DNA of 47,179 bases from JBHOQS01 sp042408875 (lineage in GTDB: Bacteria > Chloroflexota > UBA11872 > JBHOQS01). The notes beneath the pieces were generated by a model. The model made no database searches and was not told where the DNA came from. It was given only the letters and a program-made list of their open reading frames with translations. Both the position numbers and the translations under genes were made by a program. The DNA is taken from NCBI GenBank assembly GCA_042408875.1, contig JBHOQS010000012.1, positions 1 to 47,179 on the forward strand, written 5' to 3'. Every line of letters begins with the position of its first letter. The stretch's first letter is position 1. This document shows, one piece after another, positions 39,251 through 47,119 of this stretch.

Positions 39251-39279
39251 ATTGTACCAGGGCACCAACAGCGGCTCAA
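39251..39279 (-). promoter_or_regulatory. ftsH: ftsH promoter, 9 nt before the GTG start
   Basis: On the minus strand TTGAGC (complement of 39274-39279) and TACAAT (complement of 39251-39256) are separated by exactly 17 bp. The -10 ends 9 nt before the GTG at 39241, which implies a leaderless or nearly leaderless transcript. No Shine-Dalgarno is present. Confidence 0.7.
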
Positions 39280-39360
39280 AACGGCGCCGCCAATGGTCCC
39301 GGCTCCCTGCTCCACACGGTCCGCCAGCCGGTGCAGCGCCGGCCGACCTCCGAGCTGTGA

Positions 39361-39404
39361 TATACTCTCCCGCGGTTGCGGGCAGTCTAGCGCTACTCTA
39401 CAAT
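39361..39404 (+). promoter_or_regulatory. putative promoters of the molybdenum-hydroxylase FAD subunit gene
   Basis: TATACT (39361-39366) and TACAAT (39399-39404) are two -10-like boxes ahead of the GTG at 39474, which has its own GGGGAGGA ribosome-binding site. Neither has a perfect -35. Confidence 0.4.
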
Positions 39405-39473
39405 GTCCTGTGCCCTGTGAGGCATGAGAGGCAGCGCCATGCAGGCGACACGAACTGCCAAGGGGAGGACGCG

Positions 39474-40340
39474 GTGAGATCGTTCGCATACTACGCGCCG
39501 CAGAGTGTACAAGAAGCGATCGCAGTGATGCAGCGCGAGGGAGCAGACGGCAAGATCCTGGCCGGCGGCACAGACTTGCTTGTCCAGCTGAAAGAGCGAG
39601 GGCTGCATCCCAAGTACGTCCTGAGTCTCTCGCAGATTGCTGAGCTCAAGCAGATCCGCGTCGAGGATGGCACAGTCCGTATCGGCGCTCTGGTCCGCTG
39701 CGCCGATGCCTGCGCTCATCCGGTGATCCGCGAGCGCTACCCAGTGCTGGTCGAAGGCGCCTCGATCATTGGCTCGTTCCAGATCCAGAACCTGGCGACC
39801 ATTGCCGGGAACCTGTGCAATGCTGCGCCGTCGGCCGATGCCGCGCCGCCGCTGATCGTGCTGGGGGCGAGCCTGCGCATTGCCGGGCCAGCCGGCGAGC
39901 GTGTGATCCCGGTCGAGGAGTTCTTCGTGGGGCCGGGGCGCACGGTGCTCCAGCCAGGCGAGCTGGTCACCGAGATCATCTTGCCGCCGGTGCCACCGCA
40001 TTCCGGCGGACACTACCTGCGTCATACGCCACGCGCCGAGATGGATATCGCAGTCGCCGGTGTGGGCAGCTTTGTCGTCCTGGAGGGCCCCCGCATCCAA
40101 GACGTACGCATCGCCCTGGGAGCAGTGGCGCCAACGCCGATCCGCGCACGGCGCGCTGAAGAGGTGCTGCGCGGCCGGGAGCCGTCTCCTGAGCTGATCG
40201 AACAGGCCGGACAGATCGCGGCAGAGGAGGCCCGACCTATCTCCGATCAGCGCGGCTCGGCGGAGTTCCGCCGCCATCTGGTCAACGTCCTGACCCGACG
40301 CACCCTGGCCCGGGCGATCGAGCGGGCGCAGGCATCGTGA
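39474..40340 (+). CDS. FAD-binding medium subunit of a molybdenum hydroxylase (CoxM/XdhB type)
   Basis: A 288-residue FAD-binding subunit of the CO dehydrogenase/xanthine dehydrogenase family. It starts MRSFAYYAPQSVQEAIAVM, with the FAD pyrophosphate loop LAGGTDLLVQLKERG near residue 32 and NLATIAGNLCNAAPSADAAP near 108-127, both diagnostic. The C-terminal CO_deh_flav_C domain includes RGSAEFRRHLVNVLTRR. GGGGAGGA lies just before the GTG. It is 209 nt upstream of the iron-sulfur subunit. The large molybdopterin subunit is not next to either one and is absent from the window. Confidence 0.92.
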   Translation: MRSFAYYAPQSVQEAIAVMQREGADGKILAGGTDLLVQLKERGLHPKYVLSLSQIAELKQIRVEDGTVRIGALVRCADACAHPVIRERYPVLVEGASIIGSFQIQNLATIAGNLCNAAPSADAAPPLIVLGASLRIAGPAGERVIPVEEFFVGPGRTVLQPGELVTEIILPPVPPHSGGHYLRHTPRAEMDIAVAGVGSFVVLEGPRIQDVRIALGAVAPTPIRARRAEEVLRGREPSPELIEQAGQIAAEEARPISDQRGSAEFRRHLVNVLTRRTLARAIERAQAS

Positions 40341-40399
40341 TGGCGGACGTACCTCGGTGCTCAACTGCGCTACCCCGAGGGGCTCGCTCCACGAGTAGC

Positions 40400-40431
40400 G
40401 GCACTGCACCGGGGGAGCGCGGTGCAGTGCC
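40400..40431. repeat. 12-bp perfect hairpin between the FAD and 2Fe-2S subunit genes
   Basis: GGCACTGCACCG (40400-40411) pairs with CGGTGCAGTGCC (40420-40431) around an 8-nt loop. Only TT follows, so it may be a processing or attenuation site rather than a full terminator. It could adjust the ratio of the two subunits. Confidence 0.8.
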
Positions 40432-40461
40432 TTGATCGCCCGGCACAGGGCCGGGTAGATC

Positions 40462-40485
40462 GATACCTGATGTGATACCTGATGT
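40462..40485. repeat. 12-bp tandem duplication before the 2Fe-2S subunit gene
   Basis: GATACCTGATGT is repeated exactly (40462-40473, 40474-40485). Shortly after comes TTTCCG...CGGAAA flanking a GTAC-rich stretch, a further small inverted repeat. Confidence 0.95.
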
Positions 40486-40549
40486 TTCCGTAAATGTACC
40501 GTGTACGTGTACCGCGGAAAGCTATCAGTGCTAATGCAAGGAGAGGCGC

Positions 40550-41062
40550 ATGCCGAAACTGATCCTCTCATTCACAGTGAACGGAGCCCAGCAGGACGTG
40601 CTCATTGAGCCGAACAAGACGTTGCTCGAAGTGCTGCGGGATGACCTGGGCCTCACCGGGTCAAAGGAAGGCTGCGGCACCGGCGACTGCGGCGCCTGTA
40701 CCGTCCTGCTCGACGGCCGCCCGGTGACCTCCTGCCTGGTGCTGGCGCCTGAGGTGCAGGGCCGCTCAGTGACGACGATCGAGGGCATCGGCGGGAACGG
40801 CGGCCTGCATCCGATCCAGCAGGCCTTTATCGAGTTCGGGGGCCTGCAGTGTGGCATCTGCACGCCGGGCATGATCATGTCGGCGTATGCACTGCTCCAG
40901 CGCAACCCGAACCCGAACGAGCAGGAGATCCGTTACGCTATCGCCGGCAATCTCTGCCGCTGCACGGGCTACGACAAGATCGTGCGTGCCATCGAGGCAG
41001 CGCGCGATCGCATGCTGGCCGCACGGCAGGAGCCAGCCGGTGTAGCCGGCAGCACGCAGTAG
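40550..41062 (+). CDS. 2Fe-2S small subunit of a molybdenum hydroxylase (CoxS/XdhC type)
   Basis: A 170-residue iron-sulfur subunit that passes electrons from the Mo site to the FAD subunit. The plant-ferredoxin-type cluster motif is GCGTGDCGACTVLLDG, and the second cluster is in CGICTPGMIMSAYALL...CRCTGYDKI. Length is normal. CAAGGAGAGGCGC precedes the ATG. The catalytic MoCo subunit is not in the window, so substrate (CO, purine, aldehyde or other) cannot be named. Confidence 0.95.
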   Translation: MPKLILSFTVNGAQQDVLIEPNKTLLEVLRDDLGLTGSKEGCGTGDCGACTVLLDGRPVTSCLVLAPEVQGRSVTTIEGIGGNGGLHPIQQAFIEFGGLQCGICTPGMIMSAYALLQRNPNPNEQEIRYAIAGNLCRCTGYDKIVRAIEAARDRMLAARQEPAGVAGSTQ

Positions 41063-41115
41063 AGCGCCTGGCGCGGGCGCTGGCATCCTGACACGCTGCT
41101 GCTTTTCGGTGAGCG

Positions 41116-41415
41116 ATGCTGTTTTTCTTTGAGATGGGCTTTCTGGCGGTGGCCGTGGCAGGGGTCATTGCCGGTGAGCTGGCCGGGCCTCGCACGGTGC
41201 TCCCCGTCGCGCTGGCGCTGACGCTGGTGTCCTGGGGCACCTGGGAAGTGCTGGGGCGCCGGCCCTACACCCAGGCGGCGCGTGCGCTGCGCGAGGCAGC
41301 GCCTGCGCCGCGCGCGCTCTTGCCAGAGGACGTTGTCCACGGCTGGCTGCACTTCAACAAGCTGCTCGTGCTTCTGGTGGCCGGCCTTGCCGTTTGGGCC
41401 TTCCTGCGTGGCTAG
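41116..41415 (+). CDS. hypothetical small membrane protein
   Basis: A 99-residue protein with three predicted hydrophobic segments (about 3-20, 27-42 and 80-96) and no recognised family. The middle is Ala/Arg-rich, with RRPYTQAARALREAAP and HGWLHFNKLL. It lies 54 nt after the 2Fe-2S gene and 16 nt before the larger membrane gene, so it belongs to that local cluster. No function is assigned. Confidence 0.7.
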   Translation: MLFFFEMGFLAVAVAGVIAGELAGPRTVLPVALALTLVSWGTWEVLGRRPYTQAARALREAAPAPRALLPEDVVHGWLHFNKLLVLLVAGLAVWAFLRG

Positions 41416-41430
41416 CGAGCGAGAAGACAC

Positions 41431-42270
41431 GTGCACCCAGAGCTGCCCCTTGTCGCGCTGTATCTCACTTTCGTTGAGGCCACCGCTGGCGGGCTGGCTG
41501 TGCTGCTGCTCACGGACCTCAAGAGCGAAGTCACCTCCGGATCGCTCGGGCTGACCGCGGCGACGCTGGCCGCGGTCGCCGCGTGTGCGCTCCTCCTGGC
41601 CGTCGTGCTCGCGCCGTGGCTGCCGGCGATCGCGTGGCCTGCCCTGGCCATCGCAGCGTTTGGTACTGCCGCCTATGGCCTGCTGCTATGGCGTCTTCCG
41701 TCCGCTGCGCTGCCACGCCGTACAGTTGGCGCTTCTGCCCTCGCCGGCGCCGTGGTGGCCACGCTGAGCGCTGGGGCCAGCTTCCCCAGCGCGGCGCTCG
41801 GCCCGGTCTGGAGCGCCCTCGTCTACCTAGCCGGCGGCCTGGCGCTCGGCGCGGCGACGAACGGTATGCTGCTGGGGCACTGGTACCTGATGACGCCGCG
41901 CCTCACAGCCAAGCCACTGCGCCGCATGTGCGATCTCATGCTGGGCGCCATCGGTGCGCAGGTGCTGCTCGGCGCCCTGGGTGCCTTCCTCGCAGGGACA
42001 CCCGCGGCGGAGAGCCTCGCTGCCGGAACTGCACCGTGGCCGGCCGTGCCGCTCGGCAGCCTGCTCTTGCTCCGGCTTGGCTGGACTGGCGCTGGCGTGC
42101 TTTTCCCGGTGGCTACCGGCCTTGCCGCGCGCGCGTGCTGTACGGATGTCTTCCCGCGCGGACGCTCCATGCAGGCGGCCACCGGCCTGCTCTACCTCGC
42201 CACCGGCTCCGTGCTAGCGGCGACCCTCATCGCCAACGCCCTGATCCCCTCTGTGGGGAACCTGTGGTAA
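41431..42270 (+). CDS. polytopic membrane protein of unknown function
   Basis: A 279-residue protein with about eight predicted transmembrane helices and no recognised family. Notable is ATNGMLLGHWYLMTPRLTAK in the middle, with a conserved-looking His-Trp-Tyr in a helix end, which could bind a cofactor. It starts 16 nt after the preceding small membrane gene at a GTG, with GCGAGAAG nearby, so the two are probably translated together. The stop codon TAA lies in a 10-bp tandem duplication. A link to the molybdenum-hydroxylase genes just upstream is suggested only by position. Confidence 0.75.
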   Translation: MHPELPLVALYLTFVEATAGGLAVLLLTDLKSEVTSGSLGLTAATLAAVAACALLLAVVLAPWLPAIAWPALAIAAFGTAAYGLLLWRLPSAALPRRTVGASALAGAVVATLSAGASFPSAALGPVWSALVYLAGGLALGAATNGMLLGHWYLMTPRLTAKPLRRMCDLMLGAIGAQVLLGALGAFLAGTPAAESLAAGTAPWPAVPLGSLLLLRLGWTGAGVLFPVATGLAARACCTDVFPRGRSMQAATGLLYLATGSVLAATLIANALIPSVGNLW

Positions 42271-42284
42271 CTGTTGGTAACTGT
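42265..42284. repeat. 10-bp tandem duplication over the stop of the membrane protein gene
   Basis: TGGTAACTGT is repeated exactly (42265-42274, 42275-42284); the first copy contains the TAA stop. Confidence 0.93.
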
Positions 42285-42305
42285 GGGACGCGCTGCTGAC
42301 GCACT

Positions 42306-42346
42306 GGCCCAGGCTTCCCTGCTCCCGGAAGGGCGGCGCCTGGGCC
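42306..42346. terminator. bidirectional terminator-like hairpin between the membrane protein and uxuA
   Basis: GGCCCAGGC (42306-42314) pairs with GCCTGGGCC (42338-42346), with CCCT/AGGG pairing inside. It lies in the convergent gap. No U-tract is evident on either strand, so this is a structural suggestion. Confidence 0.45.
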
Positions 42347-42353
42347 GCCCTCG

Positions 42354-43355
42354 TCATGCCCGCGGCGCCTCGGCGTTCACCGCCTGGATCAGCGCCCGAA
42401 TGTACCCAAGACAGAACGAGTGCTGCCGCTCTCCGTCTGGATCGACATCTGACTGCGGCACATGGTCGGGGCAGAACATGCCCTGGTAGCCGACTTCTTT
42501 GTAGACCTTCATGGCCTGGTACATATCCACGTCCCCGTTGTCAGGGTACACTTCCTCGAAATTCAGGAAGCCGCCCTTGATGTTGCGGAAGTGGACCATA
42601 AAGATCTTGCCCTGCGCGCCGAAGTACCGAATCGCCTCTAGCACCTCAGTGGCCGGGTTCTGGCACATCTCCGCCACGGTACCCTGGCAGAAGTTGAGGC
42701 CGTGATAGGGGCTCTCGCAGATCGAGACGAACTTCTTGAGCCCCTCAATGCTCCCGAGCACGCAGTGCACGCCGCGCAGCCCTGTATCGCGAGGCACGCC
42801 CGGGTCGTGCGGGTGGCAGGCCAGCTTCACGCGGCACTCCTCTGCCACCGGCACCACACGCTCCAGGAAATAGGTGATCCGCTCCCACGCCGTCTCCTCG
42901 GAGATCGGCCCGGCCTCGGTCAGCGAGTGGTCGGTCCACTCGCGGATGTCGAAGTGGCTATAGAGCGCACCGCCGCGACCGGGCCGGCGGCCGGTGCGCG
43001 GCACGCCCAGGAAGTTCAGGTTGTACTTCAGCGCCGGCACGCCGGCCTCGCCGGCGGCACGAATGTTCTGCTTGATGACCTCGATCTCTGCGTCGCGGCT
43101 GGGAAGGCCCATCATGATACCGGGAAAGCGCTGCCGCGTCATGTACTGGCTGGGCAGGTTGAGCGCCAGCACATCCATCGTGATGCCATGGTGGCGCAGC
43201 CGGTCCTGGAGCCTCTTGATCCCCTGCACGTCCCAGGTGCCGTCCTCACGCTCGATCCCCTCTCGGTTCTCGCACGCAATGTGCTCCACCCCACACTGAG
43301 CAGCCCAGGCCAGCTTCTCATCCGATACGTCTCTCATCTGATGGCCCACGTACAT
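42354..43355 (-). CDS. uxuA: mannonate dehydratase
   Basis: A 333-residue TIM-barrel enzyme of the UxuA family that dehydrates D-mannonate to 2-keto-3-deoxy-gluconate in glucuronate catabolism. CENREGIEREDGTWDVQGIK, VPALKYNLNFLG, KLACHPHDPGVPRDT, NFCQGTVAEM and FMVHFRNIKG are typical family blocks with metal-binding Cys, His and Asp. Length is somewhat below the 390 of E. coli UxuA, as in many non-enteric homologues. GAAGGAG lies ahead of the ATG. It stands alone with no uxuB or kdgK neighbour, but fits a saccharolytic lifestyle together with the enolase-superfamily gene. Confidence 0.85.
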   Translation of the reverse strand: MYVGHQMRDVSDEKLAWAAQCGVEHIACENREGIEREDGTWDVQGIKRLQDRLRHHGITMDVLALNLPSQYMTRQRFPGIMMGLPSRDAEIEVIKQNIRAAGEAGVPALKYNLNFLGVPRTGRRPGRGGALYSHFDIREWTDHSLTEAGPISEETAWERITYFLERVVPVAEECRVKLACHPHDPGVPRDTGLRGVHCVLGSIEGLKKFVSICESPYHGLNFCQGTVAEMCQNPATEVLEAIRYFGAQGKIFMVHFRNIKGGFLNFEEVYPDNGDVDMYQAMKVYKEVGYQGMFCPDHVPQSDVDPDGERQHSFCLGYIRALIQAVNAEAPRA

Positions 43356-43635
43356 GGCTCGCTTCTACTCCTTCCTCAGTGGCGATCCATCGTCCCGATC
43401 GTCCCTGGAGCTGCCGTGATCGCCTGCCCCGGCTCTCCCGGCGCAGATGGTACCGACACGCGCTCGCCTGTGCCTGCGCCGGCGCGCCGCCACCTTGCCG
43501 GCGCGCCGCCCGGCGCATAGACTCGCCCGCACGTTGCCGCGGCGCTGGCTGGGACGTAGACTCGCTCCACCATGCCCGGCACGGCGTGTATGGGAGAACA
43601 ACCCCGGCGTGGCGAGCACGCATCAAGGAGGAGTT
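43356..43635. other. divergent region between uxuA and the histidine kinase gene
   Basis: No recognised gene. On the minus strand there are three imperfect copies of a unit GRVY/SVP (in frame, about 60 bp apart), giving a repeated Arg-Val-Tyr/Ser-Pro pattern in a frame starting at 43573. The DNA repeats GCCGGCGCGCCGCC near 43477 and 43500. I treat it as repeat DNA rather than a gene. Confidence 0.45.
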
Positions 43636-45006
43636 GTGCTGCCCCCCTTCTTGCCGCCAGAGACGGAGGCATGGCTCGCCGGCCTTGAGCCCGAGACTGC
43701 CGTTACCTACCTTCGCGCCGCTCTCTATGCCGGTGATCCGCTGCTGGCCTCCTCTGGCCTCGAAGCGCTGCTGCGCGAGCTACTCGCGCGAGTGCAGCGA
43801 GTGCTCCATGCCGATGCCGGCGCTATCGTGCTGGCGGAGAGGAGCGGCGAGACGCTGGTGGTGCGCGTAGCCGCCGCACCCGATCCGCAGCGCGAGCCGG
43901 AGCTACGCCTGGCCACCGGCGCGCTCGCCCGGCGCATTGCTGGCGAGGGGCGCCCCCTGGTGCTCGACGTGCTCGAGGGAGCGGTAGTGGAGGAGAGCAG
44001 GGCCTACGGACTGCCGCCGTGGATGCGCTACGTGCTCGGCGCGCCACTACTCGCTGGCGAGAGCCTGGCTGGCGTGCTCTGTCTCGCCCGCACCGAGCCT
44101 CAGCCATTCACGAGAGACGACCTCTTGCTCCTGCAGCTCATTGCCAGCCGCGCGGCGCCGGCCATCGAGCAGGCGCGGCGCCATGAGGCCGCCGCCGTGG
44201 CGCTGCGCCGCGAGCAGGAGGCGCGCCGCCGGGCAGAGGCAGCGGTGCGCGAGCGTGACGAGCTGCTTTCGATTGCCTCGCACGAGCTCCGGACGCCAAT
44301 CACGGTGCTGCGCGGCTACGTGCAGCTGGTGAAGCATCGCGTCGATCGACCGGGCGAGCTCGACCGACCCTGGGTACAGAGCATGCTGGAGGCCATCGTC
44401 CAGCAGGCGGATAAGCTCACGCGCCTCACTGGCCAGCTACTCGACCTCTCCCGGCTCGCCTCGGGCAAGCTCGCGCTCGACCGGCAGCCGACCGATCTGG
44501 CGCTCCTGGTAGAAGACATTGTGCGCATTGCCGGTGGTGACGAGGGCGGATCGCGGATCGTCGTCCACCGGCCACCCGAGCCGGTGATCGCCAGCGTCGA
44601 TCCGCTACGCTTCGAGGAGGTGGTGCTCAACCTGCTCGATAACGCCATCAAGTACAGCCCGGAGGGCGGTGAGATCACTGTCGAGGTGCGCCCGCCGCGC
44701 GGCGGGCAGGCACAGCTGGCCGTGCGCGACCGCGGCCCCGGCATTCCCGAGGCGCATCGCGCCCACATCTTCCAGCGCTTCTACCAGGCTCCCGATCACG
44801 CTCCCGACGGCACACGGTCCGGCGGCATGGGCCTGGGCCTCTACATCTGCCTGCAGATCGTCGAGCGCCATGGCGGGACGATCACCGCCGAGTTTCCAGA
44901 CGACGGGCAGGGTGGCACCTGCTTCGTCGTCAGCGTGCCGGTCGGCACCGGCCTTGAGCCCCCGGCCTATGGCACCCCGGAGCAGCAGCCACGCCTCATT
45001 GGATAA
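43636..45006 (+). CDS. GAF-domain sensor histidine kinase
   Basis: A 456-residue cytoplasmic sensor kinase with no membrane helix. A GAF domain (about 30-190) is followed by HisKA with IASHELRTPITVL, where His216 is the phospho-acceptor, and HATPase_c with NLLDNAIKYSPEGG (N box), DRGPGIPEAHRAHIFQRFYQ (G1/F boxes) and GMGLGLYICLQIVERHGG (G2). The GTG at 43636 is chosen because AAGGAGG lies just before it; the frame upstream is low-complexity. No response-regulator gene is adjacent, so it is an orphan kinase. Its signal is probably a small cytoplasmic molecule or redox state sensed by GAF. Confidence 0.92.
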   Translation: MLPPFLPPETEAWLAGLEPETAVTYLRAALYAGDPLLASSGLEALLRELLARVQRVLHADAGAIVLAERSGETLVVRVAAAPDPQREPELRLATGALARRIAGEGRPLVLDVLEGAVVEESRAYGLPPWMRYVLGAPLLAGESLAGVLCLARTEPQPFTRDDLLLLQLIASRAAPAIEQARRHEAAAVALRREQEARRRAEAAVRERDELLSIASHELRTPITVLRGYVQLVKHRVDRPGELDRPWVQSMLEAIVQQADKLTRLTGQLLDLSRLASGKLALDRQPTDLALLVEDIVRIAGGDEGGSRIVVHRPPEPVIASVDPLRFEEVVLNLLDNAIKYSPEGGEITVEVRPPRGGQAQLAVRDRGPGIPEAHRAHIFQRFYQAPDHAPDGTRSGGMGLGLYICLQIVERHGGTITAEFPDDGQGGTCFVVSVPVGTGLEPPAYGTPEQQPRLIG

Positions 45007-45249
45007 GGGAACCTTCCCTCTTACACTCGATGGCAGGTGCCAGCTCGCCAACGATGGCCTAGCAACGGCGCCGCATCGGCTCGGGGAACCACCATCTCGA
45101 TGGAGCCGCCAGATTACTGCCGGCTTGGTCGCAGGTGGCACCCTTCTTGCTTGGTTAGACCTTACCGGTGCCGAAGGGAGCAGGCGTGCTGTGGTAGCCG
45201 GCTGATGGCGTGTAGCGATCGGGTGATCGTTCACTGGCGAGGTGCGGCC

Positions 45250-46209
45250 ATGTGGCGGACGCGCGTGGACGGTGGTGCGGTGGCAGGAATCTGGAAGCGC
45301 GGGACACAGCCACCCACGCCTCCGGAGAGCCCGCAGGGCAAGGCCCGGCCACAGCGACGGCGCGCCGGGCAAGAATGGAGCGAGCCATCCTCCTGGCGCC
45401 ACTGGCTCGCCCGCAGCGCGAGCGGCTGGCCGGCACGAGGCGTAGCCGCTGGAGGAGGCTCCGGGGCGCCGGCTCCCGCTGGAGCCCGCAGCGCGAGCGG
45501 CCGGCCGGCACGAGGCGCAGCGCGGAGGCTCCTGCCAGCGGCGCTGGCGTGCTTGGCCCTCCTGGGATGCCGCGCTCCGGCGGACGCTCCGCCCGGGACA
45601 GGCGCAAAGGGCATGACCGACGCACCAGTACTCGCGCCAGCGCGGCAGCTGGCGCTCACCCTGGCCGACCTCCCCGCCGGCTTTCGCCTTGGGCCTGAGC
45701 TGGCGCAGACGTTTGATCCGGCACAGGTGAAGAGCGATCCGTGGGGCCGGCTGAGCGCCTATTCAATCACCTACCTGGCCGGCTCGCCGGCTCCGGCCGA
45801 GGCCAGGCAAGACGCCAGCCCCGGCGAGCCTCCGGCAGCGGGCGAGATGCAGCCGGCGAGGATGCCGCCGTCGACGGCGAGCGCGCTCCTGGGGGACGTG
45901 AGCTCGAGCGTCAACTCGTATGCAACGGCGGCGCAGGCGCACGCGGCGTTCCAGGCGTGGCGAGCGGCCGTGCCGCCCATCTACGTGCGGCTGAGCCTGT
46001 CGCTCGCTAGGCTGGGCGACGACGCCGCGGCGTACATGCAGGAGGGCAGCCCGGTCTGTCTGGTGGGCTTTCGACGCCGCAACGTGCTGGCCAGTATCTG
46101 GGTAGGGGCGGCACACGATGGCTCGAGCGCCGCCGGATCACCCATCGAGCGGGCGCTGCAGCTGGCCAGCATCGTCGCCGCGCGGATCGATTCTGGCGCC
46201 GGGCGGTAG
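45250..46209 (+). CDS. lipoprotein of unknown function with internal 38-bp repeat
   Basis: A frame of about 320 residues. LLPAALACLALLGC is a lipoprotein signal with a lipobox (cysteine encoded near 45570), followed by an exported domain ending ASIVAARIDSGAGR. The first 100 residues before the signal are Arg/Gly/Ala-rich and contain a direct repeat (SASGWPARG and SASGRPARG), so the real start may be later; no start codon lies at the right distance from the lipobox in this frame. The start is thus uncertain, and a frameshift or an extended N-terminus is possible. Family unknown. It follows the histidine kinase gene. Confidence 0.6.
   Translation: MWRTRVDGGAVAGIWKRGTQPPTPPESPQGKARPQRRRAGQEWSEPSSWRHWLARSASGWPARGVAAGGGSGAPAPAGARSASGRPARGAARRLLPAALACLALLGCRAPADAPPGTGAKGMTDAPVLAPARQLALTLADLPAGFRLGPELAQTFDPAQVKSDPWGRLSAYSITYLAGSPAPAEARQDASPGEPPAAGEMQPARMPPSTASALLGDVSSSVNSYATAAQAHAAFQAWRAAVPPIYVRLSLSLARLGDDAAAYMQEGSPVCLVGFRRRNVLASIWVGAAHDGSSAAGSPIERALQLASIVAARIDSGAGR
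45409..45521. repeat. two 38-bp direct repeats inside the lipoprotein frame
   Basis: Copies at 45409-45446 and 45484-45521 share 36 of 38 bases and are 75 bp (25 codons) apart, thus in frame. They contain the shared core GCCCGCAGCGCGAGCGG. Confidence 0.93.
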
Positions 46210-46297
46210 CCCAGCCGCCCGGTCGGCGCGGCGGCGCCGCGCTGCCCAATCACCGGCGCGGCGCCTGCGACCTGGCCCGGCAGCCGGCCCTCTCGCC

Positions 46298-46329
46298 TAG
46301 CGATGCGACCGCGTAGCAATGCGACCGCG
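46298..46329. repeat. 16-bp tandem duplication
   Basis: TAGCGATGCGACCGCG (46298-46313) is followed by TAGCAATGCGACCGCG (46314-46329), 15 of 16 identical, in the convergent gap between the lipoprotein and gamma-carbonic anhydrase genes. Confidence 0.93.
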
Positions 46330-46356
46330 CTGCTCAATCGCGGTTCGCGTCGCGCC

Positions 46357-46902
46357 TCATAGCTGGACCGGCGCGGCTGGAGGCTGGTGGTCACGCGTGG
46401 CGCGATGGGCCCGCGCGTACTCGGCATAGCGGCGCGCGTTGGCGCGGATCCCGGCGGCTTCGTCGTCGCTCACCTGGCGCACCACCTTGCCGGGCACGCC
46501 GACGATCAGCGAGCGGCGCGGGAACTGCTTGCCTTCGGTCACAACCGCGCCGGCGGCCACGATCGACTCCTCGCCGATGGACGAGCCGGAGAGCAGCGTG
46601 GCGTGCATTGCCACCAGCGCCCCGTTGCCGACGGTGGCGCTATGCACGACGGCACCGTGGCCGATGACCACCTCGTCGCCAATGATGCAGGGCACGTCTT
46701 CGTCCACGTGCAGCACCGCGCCATCCTGGACGTTCGAGCCACGGCCGATGCGAATGGGGGCGATGTCGCCACGGAGGACGGCGTTGTACCAGATGCTGCT
46801 ACCCGGCCCGACCGTGACGTCGCCAATGACCATCGCACCCTCAGCGACGAAGACGTCGTCCGCGAGCTGCGGCCACCGGCCGGCGAAAGGAAGAACGGGC
46901 AT
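46357..46902 (-). CDS. gamma-carbonic anhydrase-like hexapeptide protein
   Basis: A 181-residue left-handed beta-helix protein of the gamma-carbonic anhydrase/YrdA family. The hexapeptide repeats run from about residue 15 to 130. The three zinc His ligands are in VLHVDED, GHGAVVHS and AMHATLL. Some family members hydrate CO2, while others are inactive or bind different ligands. AGGAGC lies about 10 nt before the ATG at 46902; the open frame upstream is low-complexity. The C-terminus is Arg/His-rich, then a Pro-rich end. It is divergent from lysC. Confidence 0.9.
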   Translation of the reverse strand: MPVLPFAGRWPQLADDVFVAEGAMVIGDVTVGPGSSIWYNAVLRGDIAPIRIGRGSNVQDGAVLHVDEDVPCIIGDEVVIGHGAVVHSATVGNGALVAMHATLLSGSSIGEESIVAAGAVVTEGKQFPRRSLIVGVPGKVVRQVSDDEAAGIRANARRYAEYARAHRATRDHQPPAAPVQL

Positions 46903-47105
46903 AACGGGTGCTGCTCCTGCGATCGGCTGTGAGTGATAGCGGCACCAGGACGGCGCCCGAAGACGAGTGCCTCGCCCTCGTGGAGAGTGTACCGGCCCGG
47001 GCCCCGGTGCGAGCGGCACCGGATCTCGCGCCGGAGGGCATCGTCTGCCGAAGGAGGAAGCGGAGTGCGTAGTGGCCTGGGCCCGCGGGACGGCAGTCTC
47101 CCTGC

Positions 47106-47111
47106 TACTAT
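47106..47111 (+). promoter_or_regulatory. lysC: -10 box 8 nt before the lysC GTG (leaderless)
   Basis: TACTAT ends 8 nt before the GTG at 47120, the distance for transcription start at the start codon. No Shine-Dalgarno lies next to this GTG; an AAGGAGGAAG at 47051 is too far. Confidence 0.5.
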
Positions 47112-47119
47112 CTTTCGCT

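Noticed and set aside
43376..43672. 98-codon minus-strand frame between uxuA and the histidine kinase
   Set aside because: It consists of repeat-derived Arg/Ala/Pro-rich sequence and crosses the kinase start; judged repeat DNA.
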